Source: Paracoccaceae bacterium (GTDB lineage Bacteria; Pseudomonadota; Alphaproteobacteria; Rhodobacterales; Rhodobacteraceae). From it: a stretch of 64,000 nucleotides of DNA. Under the pieces are notes generated by a model. That model was not told where the DNA came from, made no database searches, and was given only the letters and a program-made list of their open reading frames with translations. Positions 43,270 to 54,756 of the stretch are shown one piece after another; the stretch's first letter is position 1; every line of letters starts with the position of its first letter. The DNA lies in NCBI GenBank assembly GCA_004153385.1, contig SDAL01000001.1, forward strand, positions 1 through 64,000, in the 5' to 3' direction. The position numbers and the translations under genes are program-made.

Positions 43270-44358
43270 ATGGCGAAACTTCTGCGGACGGATCTATATG
43301 ATCTGCATCTGGACCTTGGCGCTAAAATGGTTTCTTTCGCCGGATGGGAGATGCCGGTCCAGTATCCTATGGGCGTTCTCAAGGAACATCTGCACTGCCG
43401 CGCTCAGGCGGGGCTTTTCGACGTGTCCCACATGGGGCAACTGCGCGTGCCGCTTGCGGCAGCCACCGCTCTGGAAGGGCTGATGCCGGTCTGTGTCACA
43501 GGGCTGGCCGAGGGGCGCCAGCGCTATGGTATGCTGACCACGCCGGGCGGCGGGATATTGGATGATCTGATGGTGGCCCGCAAATCCGACCATCTGTTTT
43601 TGGTTGTGAACGCGGCCTGTGCGGACGCCGATATCGCACATATCCGTGCCGTTGTTCCCGAACTCGAGGTGATAACCGATCGCGCGCTGTTGGCATTGCA
43701 GGGACCTAAGGCCGAGGCAGCCTTGGCGCATCTGATCCCGCAGGTGGCCGCGATGCGATTTATGGATGTGGCGGACGTCGACTGGCAGGGCCGGCGGCTG
43801 TGGATCTCGCGCTCTGGCTATACCGGCGAGGACGGGTTCGAGATTTCATTGCCGCGCGAGGCGGCCCCCTCCTTTGCACGTGCCATGCTTGCAAATGATG
43901 CGGTGGCCCCCATCGGGCTGGGCGCGCGCGACAGTCTGCGGCTTGAGGCAGGCTTGTGTTTGTATGGCCATGACATCACGCCCCAGACAACGCCGGTCGA
44001 GGCGGGGTTGGCATGGGCGATCCAGAAAAACCGGCGAAATTCGGGCGGTTTTTACGGCGAGGAGACAATTCTTGCACAGTTGCAAAACGGCGCCCCACGC
44101 CAGCGTGTGGGCCTGCGCCCGGACGGGCGCGCGCCGATGCGTGAGGGCACCCCGATCTATGCCGAGGCCGAGGGTGGCACGCCGGTTGGGGTCGTGACAT
44201 CAGGCGGTTTCGGTCCGTCGGTCGGGGCGCCGGTGGCGATGGCCTATCTACCAACGGCGCTGTCACAAGGCGGAACGGTTTTTGGCGAGGTCCGTGGCAA
44301 AAGATTGCCCGCACAGATCACCCCATTGCCATTTCACCCGCATCATTTCAAACGCTGA
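43270..44358 (+). CDS. gcvT: Glycine cleavage system T protein (aminomethyltransferase)
   Basis: 362 residues from MAKLLRTDLYDLHLDLGAKM. VSFAGWEMPVQYPMG lies near 21-35, FDVSHMGQLRV near 50-60, SRSGYTGEDGFEISLP near 180-195 with the conserved folate-site Asp/Glu, and ARDSLRLEAGLCLYGHDI follows. It transfers the one-carbon unit from the H-protein lipoyl arm to tetrahydrofolate. ATG 43270 follows AGAGG; an earlier ATG at 43231 in the same frame is unlikely. Confidence 0.93.
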   Translation: MAKLLRTDLYDLHLDLGAKMVSFAGWEMPVQYPMGVLKEHLHCRAQAGLFDVSHMGQLRVPLAAATALEGLMPVCVTGLAEGRQRYGMLTTPGGGILDDLMVARKSDHLFLVVNAACADADIAHIRAVVPELEVITDRALLALQGPKAEAALAHLIPQVAAMRFMDVADVDWQGRRLWISRSGYTGEDGFEISLPREAAPSFARAMLANDAVAPIGLGARDSLRLEAGLCLYGHDITPQTTPVEAGLAWAIQKNRRNSGGFYGEETILAQLQNGAPRQRVGLRPDGRAPMREGTPIYAEAEGGTPVGVVTSGGFGPSVGAPVAMAYLPTALSQGGTVFGEVRGKRLPAQITPLPFHPHHFKR

Positions 44359-44429
44359 AATATCACGATCCGCCCGCGCTGTTCAGGTGCGGGCGCGTGG
44401 TGCAAATCACTTCAGACAAGGAGCATAAA

Positions 44430-44789
44430 ATGAAATTCACCGAAGAGCACGAATGGCTGCGTGTCGATGGCGATCTGGTCGTGGTCGGAATTACCGATCA
44501 CGCTTCCGAACAGTTGGGCGATGTGGTGTTCATCGAACTTCCCGAAACCGGCACCAAGGTCGCGCAGGGCGACGAGATCTGTGTGATCGAATCCGTCAAG
44601 GCAGCGTCTGACATCAGCGCGCCGGTGGATGGCGAAGTGGTCGAGGTGAACGATGCGCTGGTCAATAACCCCGCGATGGTCAATGACGACCCGCTGGATA
44701 CGGCATGGTTTTTCAAGATGAAGCTTGATGACATGGAGCAGCTGGACGCGCTGATGGATGAAGATGCCTATAAGGACTTCATCGGCTAG
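44430..44789 (+). CDS. gcvH: Glycine cleavage system H protein
   Basis: 119 residues from MKFTEEHEWLRVDGDLVVVG. The lipoylated Lys sits in VIESVKAASDIS near 57-68, and WFFKM is near 103-107. It carries the aminomethyl group between the P and T proteins on its lipoyl arm. AAGGAGC lies 6 nt before the ATG; in-frame codons upstream are not family-like. Confidence 0.94.
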   Translation: MKFTEEHEWLRVDGDLVVVGITDHASEQLGDVVFIELPETGTKVAQGDEICVIESVKAASDISAPVDGEVVEVNDALVNNPAMVNDDPLDTAWFFKMKLDDMEQLDALMDEDAYKDFIG

Positions 44790-44856
44790 ACCCATACGCG
44801 GCCCCTTGGTGCACCGCGGGCGCTTGTGGATCAAGGGCCGCATCACACCGGTTGCG

Positions 44857-44914
44857 GCCTGAAAGACCTGCGGCATCTGATCTGCGCTGGTCTTTCAGGC
44901 TGCGCAGATCAGAT
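44857..44914. repeat. Two interleaved perfect inverted repeats between gcvH and gcvP
   Basis: GCCTGAAAGACC (44857-44868) pairs with GGTCTTTCAGGC (44889-44900). ATCTGATCTGCGC (44875-44887) pairs with GCGCAGATCAGAT (44902-44914). The order is A-B-A'-B', so the two long stems cannot form together without a strained pseudoknot (1-nt linkers). It looks like a two-state RNA or DNA element in the gcvP leader. No T-run follows either stem. Confidence 0.75.
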
Positions 44915-45033
44915 CCGGTTCCCCCCCCACGCCCTTACACAGCGCTTTGGGACCGTTGGACGCGCGCATCACAAACACTGTCCCATGCAAGCTTTTGCAG
45001 GTTGATCCTTCAGATAACACAACAGGTTCCGTT

Positions 45034-47865
45034 ATGCCCTTCGTACCCTCGTCCTATGCCACATATGATTTCGCCAACCGCCGTCACATCGGGCCGTCGC
45101 CATCGGAGATGGAGGAGATGTTGCAGGCCGTGGGCGCGGCCTCGCTCGAACAGTTGATCGACGAGACGGTGCCGCAAGATATCCGCCAAGAGGTACCGCT
45201 TTCATGGGCGCCGCTGTCGGAATACCGTTTGCTTGAAAAAATGCGCGCGGTGGGGGCGAAAAACCGCGTGATGACCCAGCTGATCGGGCAGGGGTATTAT
45301 GGTACGGTGACGCCGCCCGCAATCCAGCGCAATATTTTTGAAAACCCGGCATGGTATACCGCCTACACCCCCTATCAGCCTGAAATCGCGCAAGGCCGGC
45401 TGGAGGCTTTGTTGAACTTTCAGACGATGGTAAGTGATCTGACAGGGTTGCCGGTGGCCAATGCCTCGCTTCTGGACGAGGCGACGGCCGCCGCAGAGGC
45501 CATGACAATGGCCAAGCGCGCGGCCAGATCGAAGGCAAACGCGTTCTTCGTGGACGAGAATTGTCATCCCCAGACGATTGCGGTGATCGAAACCCGTGCG
45601 CGCCCGTTGGGCATCGAGATCATCATAGCCCCGCCGGAGGATCTGGACGCCAGCGCCGTTTTCGGCGCGATTTTCCAGTATCCGGGTACCTATGGCGATG
45701 TGCGCGATTTTACCGATGCCTGTCAGGCGCTGCATGATGCCAAGGCCGTTGCGGTGATGGCCACCGACCTTCTGGCGCTGTGTATGCTGAAAGAACCCGG
45801 TGCTATGGGGGCCGATATCGCTGTGGGCTCGGCGCAGCGGTTCGGAGTGCCGATGGGATATGGCGGCCCGCATGCGGCGTTCATGGCGTCGCGCGATGCA
45901 TTCAAACGCGCGATGCCGGGGCGGATCGTCGGTGTGTCTGTCGATGCCAAGGGGAACAAGGCCTACCGCTTGGCGTTGCAGACCCGCGAACAGCATATCC
46001 GCCGCGAGAAAGCCACCTCGAACGTGTGCACAGCGCAGGCCCTGCTTGCGGTCATGGCATCGTTTTACGCGGTGTTCCACGGCCCCGAAGGACTGCGCGC
46101 GATTGCCCAGACCGTGCATTGGAACACGGTCCGGCTGCGCGATGCGCTGTTGGCTGCGGGTGCCGATGTCGCGCCACAGGCGTTTTTCGATACATTAACC
46201 GTACGCGTGGGTGTGGGCCAGCAAGGCATCATGGCCGCCGCCCGTCATCGCGGCATCAACCTGCGCAAGGTGGGCCATGATCGTGTTGGTATCGCGCTGG
46301 ATGAATTGAGCGATGACGATGTGCTGTCCCGGCTTCTGGATGCGTTTGGTATCACCACGCCTGCGCCCGATCAGGTGGAGCTGGGCGTTCCGCAGGGGCT
46401 GCTGCGCGAAAGCGATTATCTGACCCATCCGGTGTTTCAGATGAACCGTGCCGAAAGCGAGATGATGCGCTACATGCGCCGGCTGGCGGACCGTGATCTG
46501 GCGCTCGACCGTTCGATGATTCCGCTGGGATCGTGCACGATGAAGCTGAACGCCGCCGCCGAGATGATGCCGGTAAGCTGGCCGGAGTTCGGATCACTCC
46601 ATCCCTTTGCACCAATCAGTCAGGCCGCGGGCTACAGCGAAATGCTGGAGGATCTGACACATAAACTGTGCGAGATCACCGGCTATGACAGCTTTTCCAT
46701 GCAGCCCAACTCTGGCGCGCAGGGTGAATATGCGGGGCTTTTGACTATTGCCGCCTATCACAAGGCGCGCGGCGAGGGGCATCGCAACATCTGCCTGATC
46801 CCGATGTCGGCACACGGGACCAACCCCGCCAGTGCGCAAATGGCAGGTATGAAAGTCGTAGTGGTGAAATCCGCGCCCAACGGCGATGTGGATCTGGATG
46901 ATTTCGCGGCCAAGGCCGAAGCGGCGGGCGCTCATCTGGCGGCGTGTATGATCACCTATCCCTCAACCCACGGTGTGTTCGAACAGACCGTGCGAAGGAT
47001 CTGCGAGATCACCCATGCACATGGCGGACAGGTGTATCTGGACGGGGCGAATATGAACGCCATGGTGGGGCTGGTGAAACCGGGTGATATCGGATCGGAT
47101 GTCAGTCACCTCAATTTACACAAAACGTTTGCCATTCCGCATGGCGGCGGTGGCCCGGGGATGGGGCCGATCGGGGTGAAGGCGCATCTCGCCCCTTACT
47201 TGCCCGGACACCCCGAAACAGGCGGGGCCGATACGGTGTCGGCGGCCCCCTTCGGATCTGCCTCAATCTTGCTGATCTCATGGGCGTATTGCCTGATGAT
47301 GGGGGGCGAGGGGCTGACGCAGGCGACGCGGGTCGCGATTTTGAATGCCAATTATATCGCAGCCAAGCTGAAACCGGCCTATCCGATCCTGTTCATGGGC
47401 AATCGCGGACGCGTCGCACATGAATGTATCGTGGATACGCGCGGATTTGCGGAATATGGCATCACGGTCGATGATCTGGCCAAGCGTTTGGTGGATAGCG
47501 GATTTCACGCGCCCACCATGTCGTTTCCGGTTTCAGGCACGTTGATGGTCGAACCCACCGAATCCGAGACAAAGGCCGAACTGGATCGCTTTATCGCAGC
47601 CATGCTCTCAATCCGCGAGGAAGTGCGCGCAGTGGAGGCGGGCACTATCGCGGCCGAAGACAGCCCGCTGCGCCATGCACCGCACACGGTGGAGGATTTG
47701 CTGGTGACATGGGACCGCAAATACTCGCGCGAGGCGGGGTGTTTTCCTGCAGGTGCATTCAGGACCGATAAATACTGGCCTCCCGTAGGGCGGGTGGACA
47801 ATGCCTATGGCGACCGGAACCTGATCTGCACCTGTCCGCCGCCAGAGGCCTATAGCGACGCATAA
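45034..47865 (+). CDS. gcvP: Glycine decarboxylase (P protein)
   Basis: 943 residues, the fused full-length form. The N-terminal half shows [16 protein letters not shown] and [14 protein letters not shown]. The C-terminal half carries [20 protein letters not shown], with the pyridoxal-phosphate Lys in the HKTF motif. [14 protein letters not shown] precedes it. It decarboxylates glycine and loads the aminomethyl group on GcvH. The open frame reaches back to 44947, but [20 protein letters not shown] at 45034 fits the family start; its ribosome site is weak. Confidence 0.93.
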   Translation: MPFVPSSYATYDFANRRHIGPSPSEMEEMLQAVGAASLEQLIDETVPQDIRQEVPLSWAPLSEYRLLEKMRAVGAKNRVMTQLIGQGYYGTVTPPAIQRNIFENPAWYTAYTPYQPEIAQGRLEALLNFQTMVSDLTGLPVANASLLDEATAAAEAMTMAKRAARSKANAFFVDENCHPQTIAVIETRARPLGIEIIIAPPEDLDASAVFGAIFQYPGTYGDVRDFTDACQALHDAKAVAVMATDLLALCMLKEPGAMGADIAVGSAQRFGVPMGYGGPHAAFMASRDAFKRAMPGRIVGVSVDAKGNKAYRLALQTREQHIRREKATSNVCTAQALLAVMASFYAVFHGPEGLRAIAQTVHWNTVRLRDALLAAGADVAPQAFFDTLTVRVGVGQQGIMAAARHRGINLRKVGHDRVGIALDELSDDDVLSRLLDAFGITTPAPDQVELGVPQGLLRESDYLTHPVFQMNRAESEMMRYMRRLADRDLALDRSMIPLGSCTMKLNAAAEMMPVSWPEFGSLHPFAPISQAAGYSEMLEDLTHKLCEITGYDSFSMQPNSGAQGEYAGLLTIAAYHKARGEGHRNICLIPMSAHGTNPASAQMAGMKVVVVKSAPNGDVDLDDFAAKAEAAGAHLAACMITYPSTHGVFEQTVRRICEITHAHGGQVYLDGANMNAMVGLVKPGDIGSDVSHLNLHKTFAIPHGGGGPGMGPIGVKAHLAPYLPGHPETGGADTVSAAPFGSASILLISWAYCLMMGGEGLTQATRVAILNANYIAAKLKPAYPILFMGNRGRVAHECIVDTRGFAEYGITVDDLAKRLVDSGFHAPTMSFPVSGTLMVEPTESETKAELDRFIAAMLSIREEVRAVEAGTIAAEDSPLRHAPHTVEDLLVTWDRKYSREAGCFPAGAFRTDKYWPPVGRVDNAYGDRNLICTCPPPEAYSDA

Positions 47866-48038
47866 CCTGCGGGCGTGCGCGCCGGAACAGTGCGCAGACC
47901 TTTGCGGGCAAAAACCCTTCGTGCGCGGGATGGCTTTGCGGCCACGCGCACGGGGCGATGATCGTTATGCCTGTTGTGCAAAGTCATCCCGCCAACAGCC
48001 CTTTACGCGCGTTATGTGTCCTACATCGGCTTGCGCAT

Positions 48039-48069
48039 AAAAAAAGGGCATCCCGAAGGATGCCCTTTT
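48039..48069 (-). terminator. Bidirectional terminator between gcvP and groEL
   Basis: GGGCATCC-CGAA-GGATGCCC with seven A on the left and TTTT on the right. On the minus strand it ends groEL with seven T; on the plus strand it can end gcvP transcripts. Confidence 0.9.
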
Positions 48070-48099
48070 CCCGATGTCCCATGGGATGGGAGCGGATGA

Positions 48100-49785
<1,686 letters not shown>

Positions 49786-49811
49786 TCAGGGCTGTCTAGC
49801 AAGCGCGTGGC

Positions 49812-50099
49812 TTACGACAAGATACCCATGATGTCGGATTCTTTCATGATCAGGAACTCTTCACCCTCGAGGGTGATTTCAGTACCCGACCATTTGCCAA
49901 ACAGAACGCGATCGCCTGCTTTGACCGAAGGGGCGATCAATTCGCCTGAATCCTTGCGCGCGCCTTCACCGATGGCGATAATTTCGCCTTCAGCGGGTTT
50001 TTCTTTCGCGCTTTCGGGGATGATAAGGCCGCCTTTGGTCTTGTCTTCGCCTTCGACGCGCTTGACCAGCACACGGTCATGAAGCGGTTTGAATGCCAT
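49812..50099 (-). CDS. groS: 10-kDa co-chaperonin GroES
   Basis: 95 residues from [20 protein letters not shown]. The mobile loop reads [18 protein letters not shown], and [20 protein letters not shown] follows. It caps the GroEL ring. First gene of the operon; ATG at 50099, about 34 nt after the CIRCE element. In-frame codons further upstream overlap the leader and are not used in the family. Confidence 0.96.
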   Translation of the reverse strand: MAFKPLHDRVLVKRVEGEDKTKGGLIIPESAKEKPAEGEIIAIGEGARKDSGELIAPSVKAGDRVLFGKWSGTEITLEGEEFLIMKESDIMGILS

Positions 50100-50132
50100 C
50101 TGGGTGACTCCCAATAACTTTGTTTGTTTGTT

Positions 50133-50159
50133 TTAGCACTCACTCGAGGCGAGTGCTAA
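50133..50159 (-). promoter_or_regulatory. CIRCE element (HrcA operator) of groESL
   Basis: TTAGCACTC-N9-GAGTGCTAA with no mismatch to the consensus. Placed between the promoter and the groES start, where the HrcA repressor binds in the absence of heat stress. Confidence 0.95.
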
Positions 50160-50168
50160 CGATGCCGG

Positions 50169-50197
50169 AGTTAGGCATTGTGCCCCCTATGTGTCAA
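50169..50197 (-). promoter_or_regulatory. Likely groESL promoter
   Basis: On the minus strand TTGACA (50197-50192) and CTAACT (50174-50169) are separated by 17 nt, just upstream of CIRCE. The -35 is perfect and the -10 weak, as expected for a repressor-controlled vegetative promoter. Confidence 0.6.
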
Positions 50198-50436
50198 GCC
50201 TTCTGTCGAGTGAAAATCCGGATTTTTTGAACGGCGATGAATGTCATATTTCAAGGGGCCTTTCGTGAGTATTTTGCCCCTCGGGGCGGATGTGTGCGCA
50301 AAGGGGGCGCAAAACCAATAACGGGCTGGATTGAACGTGCGCGGCGTGACAGCATCCGGCCAGATGATCACGTATTTTTTTCGATGCGGCCCGCAACCCA
50401 AACGACGCCGCACAATCTTGCGAGGGGTGGTTTATC
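50198..50436. other. Divergent intergenic region between groES and the TraB gene
   Basis: Together with the CIRCE element and promoter this makes 337 nt without a gene. Nothing else identifiable. Confidence 0.5.
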
Positions 50437-51465
50437 ATGCGTCAGTTCTGTTTTGCGTTCTCGGTCGTCGTATCGCTGGGGGCAGGGCTTGCGGCACACG
50501 CACAAACGCAGGCACAAACGCAGGCAGGAGCATGTGGCGGGCGCAACATCTTTGTGACCTACCCCCAAGCCACCCAAGACCGGATCCGCATGCGCGCCGA
50601 TGCCGTGCCTTTTTCGCGCGGGCTGGTCTGGCGCGCGGATCGCGGGGGCGAGGTGGTGACGCTGGTGGGCACAATGCACGTGCCGGATTCGCGCTATGAC
50701 GGGTTGCTCGACCAACTGGATCCGATGCTGAATGAGGCCACACAGCTTCTGGTGGAGGCCGGCCCGAAAGAAGAGGCCCGGCTGCTGAAGGCCATGCGGA
50801 CCGATCAGGATCTGATGTTTCTGACTGATACGACCTTGCCGGAGATGCTTCCCGAAGATCTTTGGCAGTCGCTCAGGCAAGCGGCACAAGCGCGGGGCAT
50901 TCCCTCTGTGCTGCTGGCGAAAATGCGCCCCGGATATGCGACGATCGCGCTGTCGATCCCGTCGTGTATGGTTGTGGCGATGCAATCGGGCGGGGTTGGC
51001 GTTGACAAGGCCCTGATGGCGCGGGCCGCGCAAAGGCAGGTGCCTGTTCATGCGCTTGAAGCCTATGACACGTTGTTTACGCTCCTCGATCAGGTGACCG
51101 ATGCCGAGGCCGTCGAGATGCTGCGCTATACCGCGCAAAGCATGGCGGGTGCCGAAGATGATATGGCCACTATGGCCGATCTTTATGCGACAGGCGACAT
51201 CCAGATGATATGGGAGTTCAGCCGGACGCGGGCCTTGCAGGCGGGCGCCACACCCGAGGAGGTGGAACGCCAGATGCAGCTGTCCGAGGAAGTGATGCTG
51301 GATGCGCGCAACGCGGCATGGATCGATGTGATCGAGGGGGCGGCCGAGCGGGGGCCTGTGATGGTCGCGGCGGGCGCGCTGCATCTGCCGGGCGAGGGCG
51401 GTGTTCTGTCGCGGCTGAAAGCGCGTGGCTGGCAGATCACCCCGCTTATCGCGAAGCTGCCATAG
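50437..51465 (+). CDS. TraB/GumN family secreted protein
   Basis: 342 residues. A signal peptide of about 22 residues (MRQFCFAFSVVVSLGAGLAA, then HAQ) is followed by an AQTQAQTQA stretch. The family's paired motifs are present: VTLVGTMHVPDSRYDGL near 70-86 and MVAAGALHLPGEGGV near 309-323, holding the GxxH/Glu residues of the proposed metalloprotease site. Members (GumN, TIKI) are periplasmic or membrane-linked with largely unknown targets. It diverges from groES. Confidence 0.82.
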   Translation: MRQFCFAFSVVVSLGAGLAAHAQTQAQTQAGACGGRNIFVTYPQATQDRIRMRADAVPFSRGLVWRADRGGEVVTLVGTMHVPDSRYDGLLDQLDPMLNEATQLLVEAGPKEEARLLKAMRTDQDLMFLTDTTLPEMLPEDLWQSLRQAAQARGIPSVLLAKMRPGYATIALSIPSCMVVAMQSGGVGVDKALMARAAQRQVPVHALEAYDTLFTLLDQVTDAEAVEMLRYTAQSMAGAEDDMATMADLYATGDIQMIWEFSRTRALQAGATPEEVERQMQLSEEVMLDARNAAWIDVIEGAAERGPVMVAAGALHLPGEGGVLSRLKARGWQITPLIAKLP

Positions 51466-51543
51466 CGTTTGCTCGAGGTGACAATCCCAAACCGGCGGGC
51501 TATGTATCGCGCCAGACGCCAACAATCTACCCAGAGGAATGAA

Positions 51544-52464
51544 ATGACCACCAAGGTTTTCGGCCACAAGGCCCCCGACACTGATTCCACCGGCTCCCCC
51601 ATCATCTGGGCGTGGTATCTGAACGAGGTGAAAGGCAGTGCGGCCGTGCCCTGTCTTCTGGGCGAGCCGAACACCGAGGCGGCCTTTGTTCTGACGCATT
51701 TCGGCTTGGACAAGCCGCAGATCATTTCGGATGTGGATGCGGGCGACAAGGTCGTGATCGTGGATACCAACAACCCCGCGGAACTGCCTGCCTCGATCAA
51801 CGCAGCCGATATCACGGCGATCATCGATCACCACAAGCTGGTGGGCGGGCTGGAAACCAAAGGCCCGATCGATATCACGATCCGTCCCTTGGCCTGCACG
51901 GCCACACTCATGCATGATCTGATCGGTGAGGATCTGGATCGCGCGCCCGACGCGATCAAGGGCGCCATGCTGGCGTGCATTCTGTCGGACACGCTGGAAT
52001 TCCGTTCGCCCACCACGACCGATCATGATCGCGCGGTATGTGACCGTCTGGCCAAGGATCTGGGGATTGATCTGTCCGATCTGGCGCAAAAGATGTTCGA
52101 GGCGAAATCGGACGTGTCCGCATTCTCCGAGGCAGAGCTGCTGCGGATGGATTCCAAGGAATACAAGGTCGGCACCACCGGGCTGCGCGTCAGCGTTCTG
52201 GAAACCACCGCGCCTGCCGTCGTTCTGGCGCGCAAAGACGCACTGATGGCCGCGATGCCTGCGGTTGCAACCGAAGACGGGGCCGATGAGGTGCTGTTGT
52301 TCGTGATCGATATCCTCAACGAGCAAGCCACGCTATTGGTGCCCAATGACACGGTGAAAACCATCGCCGAGGCGTCATTCGATTGCACGGTTGAGGGCGA
52401 CACGGTCGTGTTGCCGGGTGTGATGAGCCGTAAAAAACAGATCATTCCGAACCTGAAGGTCTGA
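51544..52464 (+). CDS. ppaC: Manganese-dependent inorganic pyrophosphatase (family II)
   Basis: 306 residues, DHH superfamily. The metal site near the start is FGHKAPDTDSTGSPIIWAWY, then VIVDTNNPAELP and the DHH motif ITAIIDHHKLVGG near 93-105. The C-terminal DHHA2 domain ends with LPGVMSRKKQIIPNL, carrying the substrate-binding SRKKQ. It hydrolyses pyrophosphate in the cytoplasm. ATG 51544 follows AGAGG. A 14-bp hairpin follows the gene. Confidence 0.93.
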   Translation: MTTKVFGHKAPDTDSTGSPIIWAWYLNEVKGSAAVPCLLGEPNTEAAFVLTHFGLDKPQIISDVDAGDKVVIVDTNNPAELPASINAADITAIIDHHKLVGGLETKGPIDITIRPLACTATLMHDLIGEDLDRAPDAIKGAMLACILSDTLEFRSPTTTDHDRAVCDRLAKDLGIDLSDLAQKMFEAKSDVSAFSEAELLRMDSKEYKVGTTGLRVSVLETTAPAVVLARKDALMAAMPAVATEDGADEVLLFVIDILNEQATLLVPNDTVKTIAEASFDCTVEGDTVVLPGVMSRKKQIIPNLKV

Positions 52465-52466
52465 TC

Positions 52467-52510
52467 TTCACGCCCCCATGTCCAGCCTGCGCTTTCCATG
52501 GGGGCGTGAA
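52467..52510 (+). terminator. Long hairpin between convergent ppaC and phnM
   Basis: TTCACGCCCCCATG and CATGGGGGCGTGAA form a perfect 14-bp stem with a 16-nt loop. There is no strong T-run, but it lies between convergent genes, 2 nt after the ppaC stop. Confidence 0.65.
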
Positions 52511-52543
52511 CGCCTGTTTGCCCGTTACCGGTGGCCGGGGCGG

Positions 52544-53713
52544 TTAGTCCAGCCGTTCGACCAGATCGCCCGATAAAAACACAGGCGCTCCGGCGCAGAA
52601 ACTGCCCAGAACACGCCGCGTCTTGGGGCAAAGGAGGATCAGATCCGCGCGCTGGCCTTCGGCGATCCGGCCCCGGTCTTTCAATCCCATGACCTGCGCG
52701 GGCCCTGCCGACAGCAGATGCCACGCCTGTGCGATGTCGCAGATGCCGCCCTCCACCAGCGCAAAGGCCGCGCCGATCATCGCCGGATAGTGGTAATCGG
52801 ACGCCAATGCCGATACCAGCCCGTCGGCCACCAGAGCGGTCGCAGACACCGCCCCGCGATTGTGCGACCCGCCCCGCAGCACATTGGGCGCGCCCATCAC
52901 CACCGGCGTGCCATCGGCCACGGCCGCCTCTGCCGCCGCGCGCGTTACCGGAAATTCGGCAATGCTGGCGCCCAACGCGGCCCAGCTATCGCGCATCTTC
53001 GCATCCGCATCATCATGTGAGCCAAATCGCATATGCGGGTTATCCGTGATGATCTTGCGCGCAAACGGCCCGACCTGTGGCGCAAGCTCTGCAAGCCTGA
53101 GCATCATATCCAGATGGGCCTGTGGGGACCGGCCTGCCTTGAGCGCCGATCCGTTCAGCCGCGGGGGCGTTTTGCCCTGCGCCAACGCCTGATGCGGCAA
53201 ATGGTCATTGAACACCAGATAATCGATTTCGGTGTCCGATATCAGCGCCTGAACGGCGGTTTGGTCCGCGATCATGTGTGTTTCAAGCCGCAACTGCATG
53301 CGCAGGTCCAGCCGCTGCGCTGGCTTGGTGGTGTGAAGCGCGGTGGCAAGGCGGGTGGCAAAATCCGGCCCGCGCATGCCGCCCTCCCATGACCAGAACT
53401 GCGCAAGCCACGCAGTGGTGATCCCGCAGGCTGCAAGCTCGGTTTCCACAAAGCGCAGGTTGGCCGACAGATCGCTGACCATGCCGCGGCGCGGGGCCAG
53501 ATGGCGTTCGAACCCGTCGCCATGCACATCGATGATGCCCGGCAAGACCCACAGGCCACTTGCATCAAGGCGGCGCGTGCCTGCGGGCGGCGGTACGTCC
53601 GGTGCGCCCACACGGGTGATGTGCGTCCCACACAGGGCCACATCGGTGCACGCGAGCGCTGTGCCACTTGCGTGATCTGCCAGTACCTTTGCGCCTGTAA
53701 TATGCCAGCCCAT
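52544..53713 (-). CDS. phnM: PhnM-like phosphonate amidohydrolase (orphan)
   Basis: 389 residues, amidohydrolase fold. Metal-binding GIIDVHGDGFERHLAPR lies near residues 57-73, ETELAACGITTAWLAQFWSW follows, then MRFGSHDDAD and ASDYHYPAM. In C-P lyase pathways PhnM removes pyrophosphate from alpha-ribose methylphosphonate triphosphate. No other phn gene is in the window, so the role here is open. The frame is open 23 codons further upstream; MGWHITGAK at 53713 fits the family start. It follows argP on the same strand, 72 nt apart. Confidence 0.82.
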   Translation of the reverse strand: MGWHITGAKVLADHASGTALACTDVALCGTHITRVGAPDVPPPAGTRRLDASGLWVLPGIIDVHGDGFERHLAPRRGMVSDLSANLRFVETELAACGITTAWLAQFWSWEGGMRGPDFATRLATALHTTKPAQRLDLRMQLRLETHMIADQTAVQALISDTEIDYLVFNDHLPHQALAQGKTPPRLNGSALKAGRSPQAHLDMMLRLAELAPQVGPFARKIITDNPHMRFGSHDDADAKMRDSWAALGASIAEFPVTRAAAEAAVADGTPVVMGAPNVLRGGSHNRGAVSATALVADGLVSALASDYHYPAMIGAAFALVEGGICDIAQAWHLLSAGPAQVMGLKDRGRIAEGQRADLILLCPKTRRVLGSFCAGAPVFLSGDLVERLD

Positions 53714-53785
53714 CAATTTTTTCCCAAATTCCAGCGGGTCCGGCTGCTCGGGGATCTGGTCCCTTTGCAGCATGTGCGCCACCGC

Positions 53786-54655
53786 TTACGCGGATTTGCG
53801 CATCGGGCGCAAGAAATCTGCGGCGGCTGTCAGGATTTCACCACTGACATGTTGCATCATATGCTGCATGCGACGCGCCACATGCCAGTAAAGCACAACA
53901 TCTTCAGGCTGCGGATGAAGCTGCACAAGCCGCCCCTCTGACAGGGCGCGGGCCACAAGCGGCTCGGGGTTCAGGCCCCAGCCCAAGCCCAGTTCGCAGG
54001 CGCGCAAGAATGCCTCGCTTGAGGCAATGCGATGCGCGGGCAGGGGCGTGCGCAGATCAAACACCCTACGCGCCCAGGCCTCTTGCAAGGTATCTTTTTG
54101 GTTGAACCGCAACGAGGGCGCGCGCGCAAGGCACGCGGCATCAGGTCCGCTGCCGAAATACCGTGCGGCAAAGGCGGGGCTGGCGGTGGCCACATAGCGC
54201 AGACACCCCAGCCCGCGTACATCACATCCGGGCACAGGGTCGGGCTGCGAGCTGATCGCGGCCATCACCTCGCCCCGGCGCAACCAGTCCGCGGAATGAT
54301 CCTGATCGTCCACCACCAGATCGAACAGCCGCCCCGCGACCTGCGATAATGCTGGCAGAACCCATGTGGCCAAGCTGTCTGCGTTCACCGCGATACGCAT
54401 GACGGGACGGGCGGCGGGATCAAGCTCCGCCTCAAGCAGCTGCACACGCTCCAGATGGTGGGCCAGCCGCATGCCTTCGGGCGTGCCACGACACGGCTGG
54501 CCACGAATGACCAGCGCGCTGCCCATCCGGTCTTCCAGGCTTTTGATGCGCTGCGATACCGCCGACGGGGTGATGCGCAAACGAAGTGCGGCCCCCTCGA
54601 ACGAACCACAATCGATCACCGCGCCAAGCGCGACAAGAGCAGGGTAATCCAACAT
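53786..54655 (-). CDS. argP: LysR-family regulator ArgP (IciA)
   Basis: 289 residues. Winged helix-turn-helix DCGSFEGAALRLRITPSAVS near 15-34, then the ArgP-type QRIKSLEDRMGSALVIR. The effector domain holds MRIAVNADSLATWVLPALSQ, the ArgP motif. ArgP senses lysine/arginine and activates the exporter argO, which diverges from it here (101 nt between starts), the usual pair. Confidence 0.87.
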   Translation of the reverse strand: MLDYPALVALGAVIDCGSFEGAALRLRITPSAVSQRIKSLEDRMGSALVIRGQPCRGTPEGMRLAHHLERVQLLEAELDPAARPVMRIAVNADSLATWVLPALSQVAGRLFDLVVDDQDHSADWLRRGEVMAAISSQPDPVPGCDVRGLGCLRYVATASPAFAARYFGSGPDAACLARAPSLRFNQKDTLQEAWARRVFDLRTPLPAHRIASSEAFLRACELGLGWGLNPEPLVARALSEGRLVQLHPQPEDVVLYWHVARRMQHMMQHVSGEILTAAADFLRPMRKSA

Positions 54656-54756
54656 TAGCCAAGCTTAATCCGGTTTATTCCAATTTAGTAGCATGATTGC
54701 GCCGCCTGTGGCACCTCCGGCAGAGAAGCGACAGTTACAATGCGGGAACGTGGGAT

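Noticed and set aside
50368-52326. A 652-codon minus-strand open frame opposite the TraB and pyrophosphatase genes
   Set aside because: Composition is Arg/His/Gln-rich with no domain; both sense proteins are clear.
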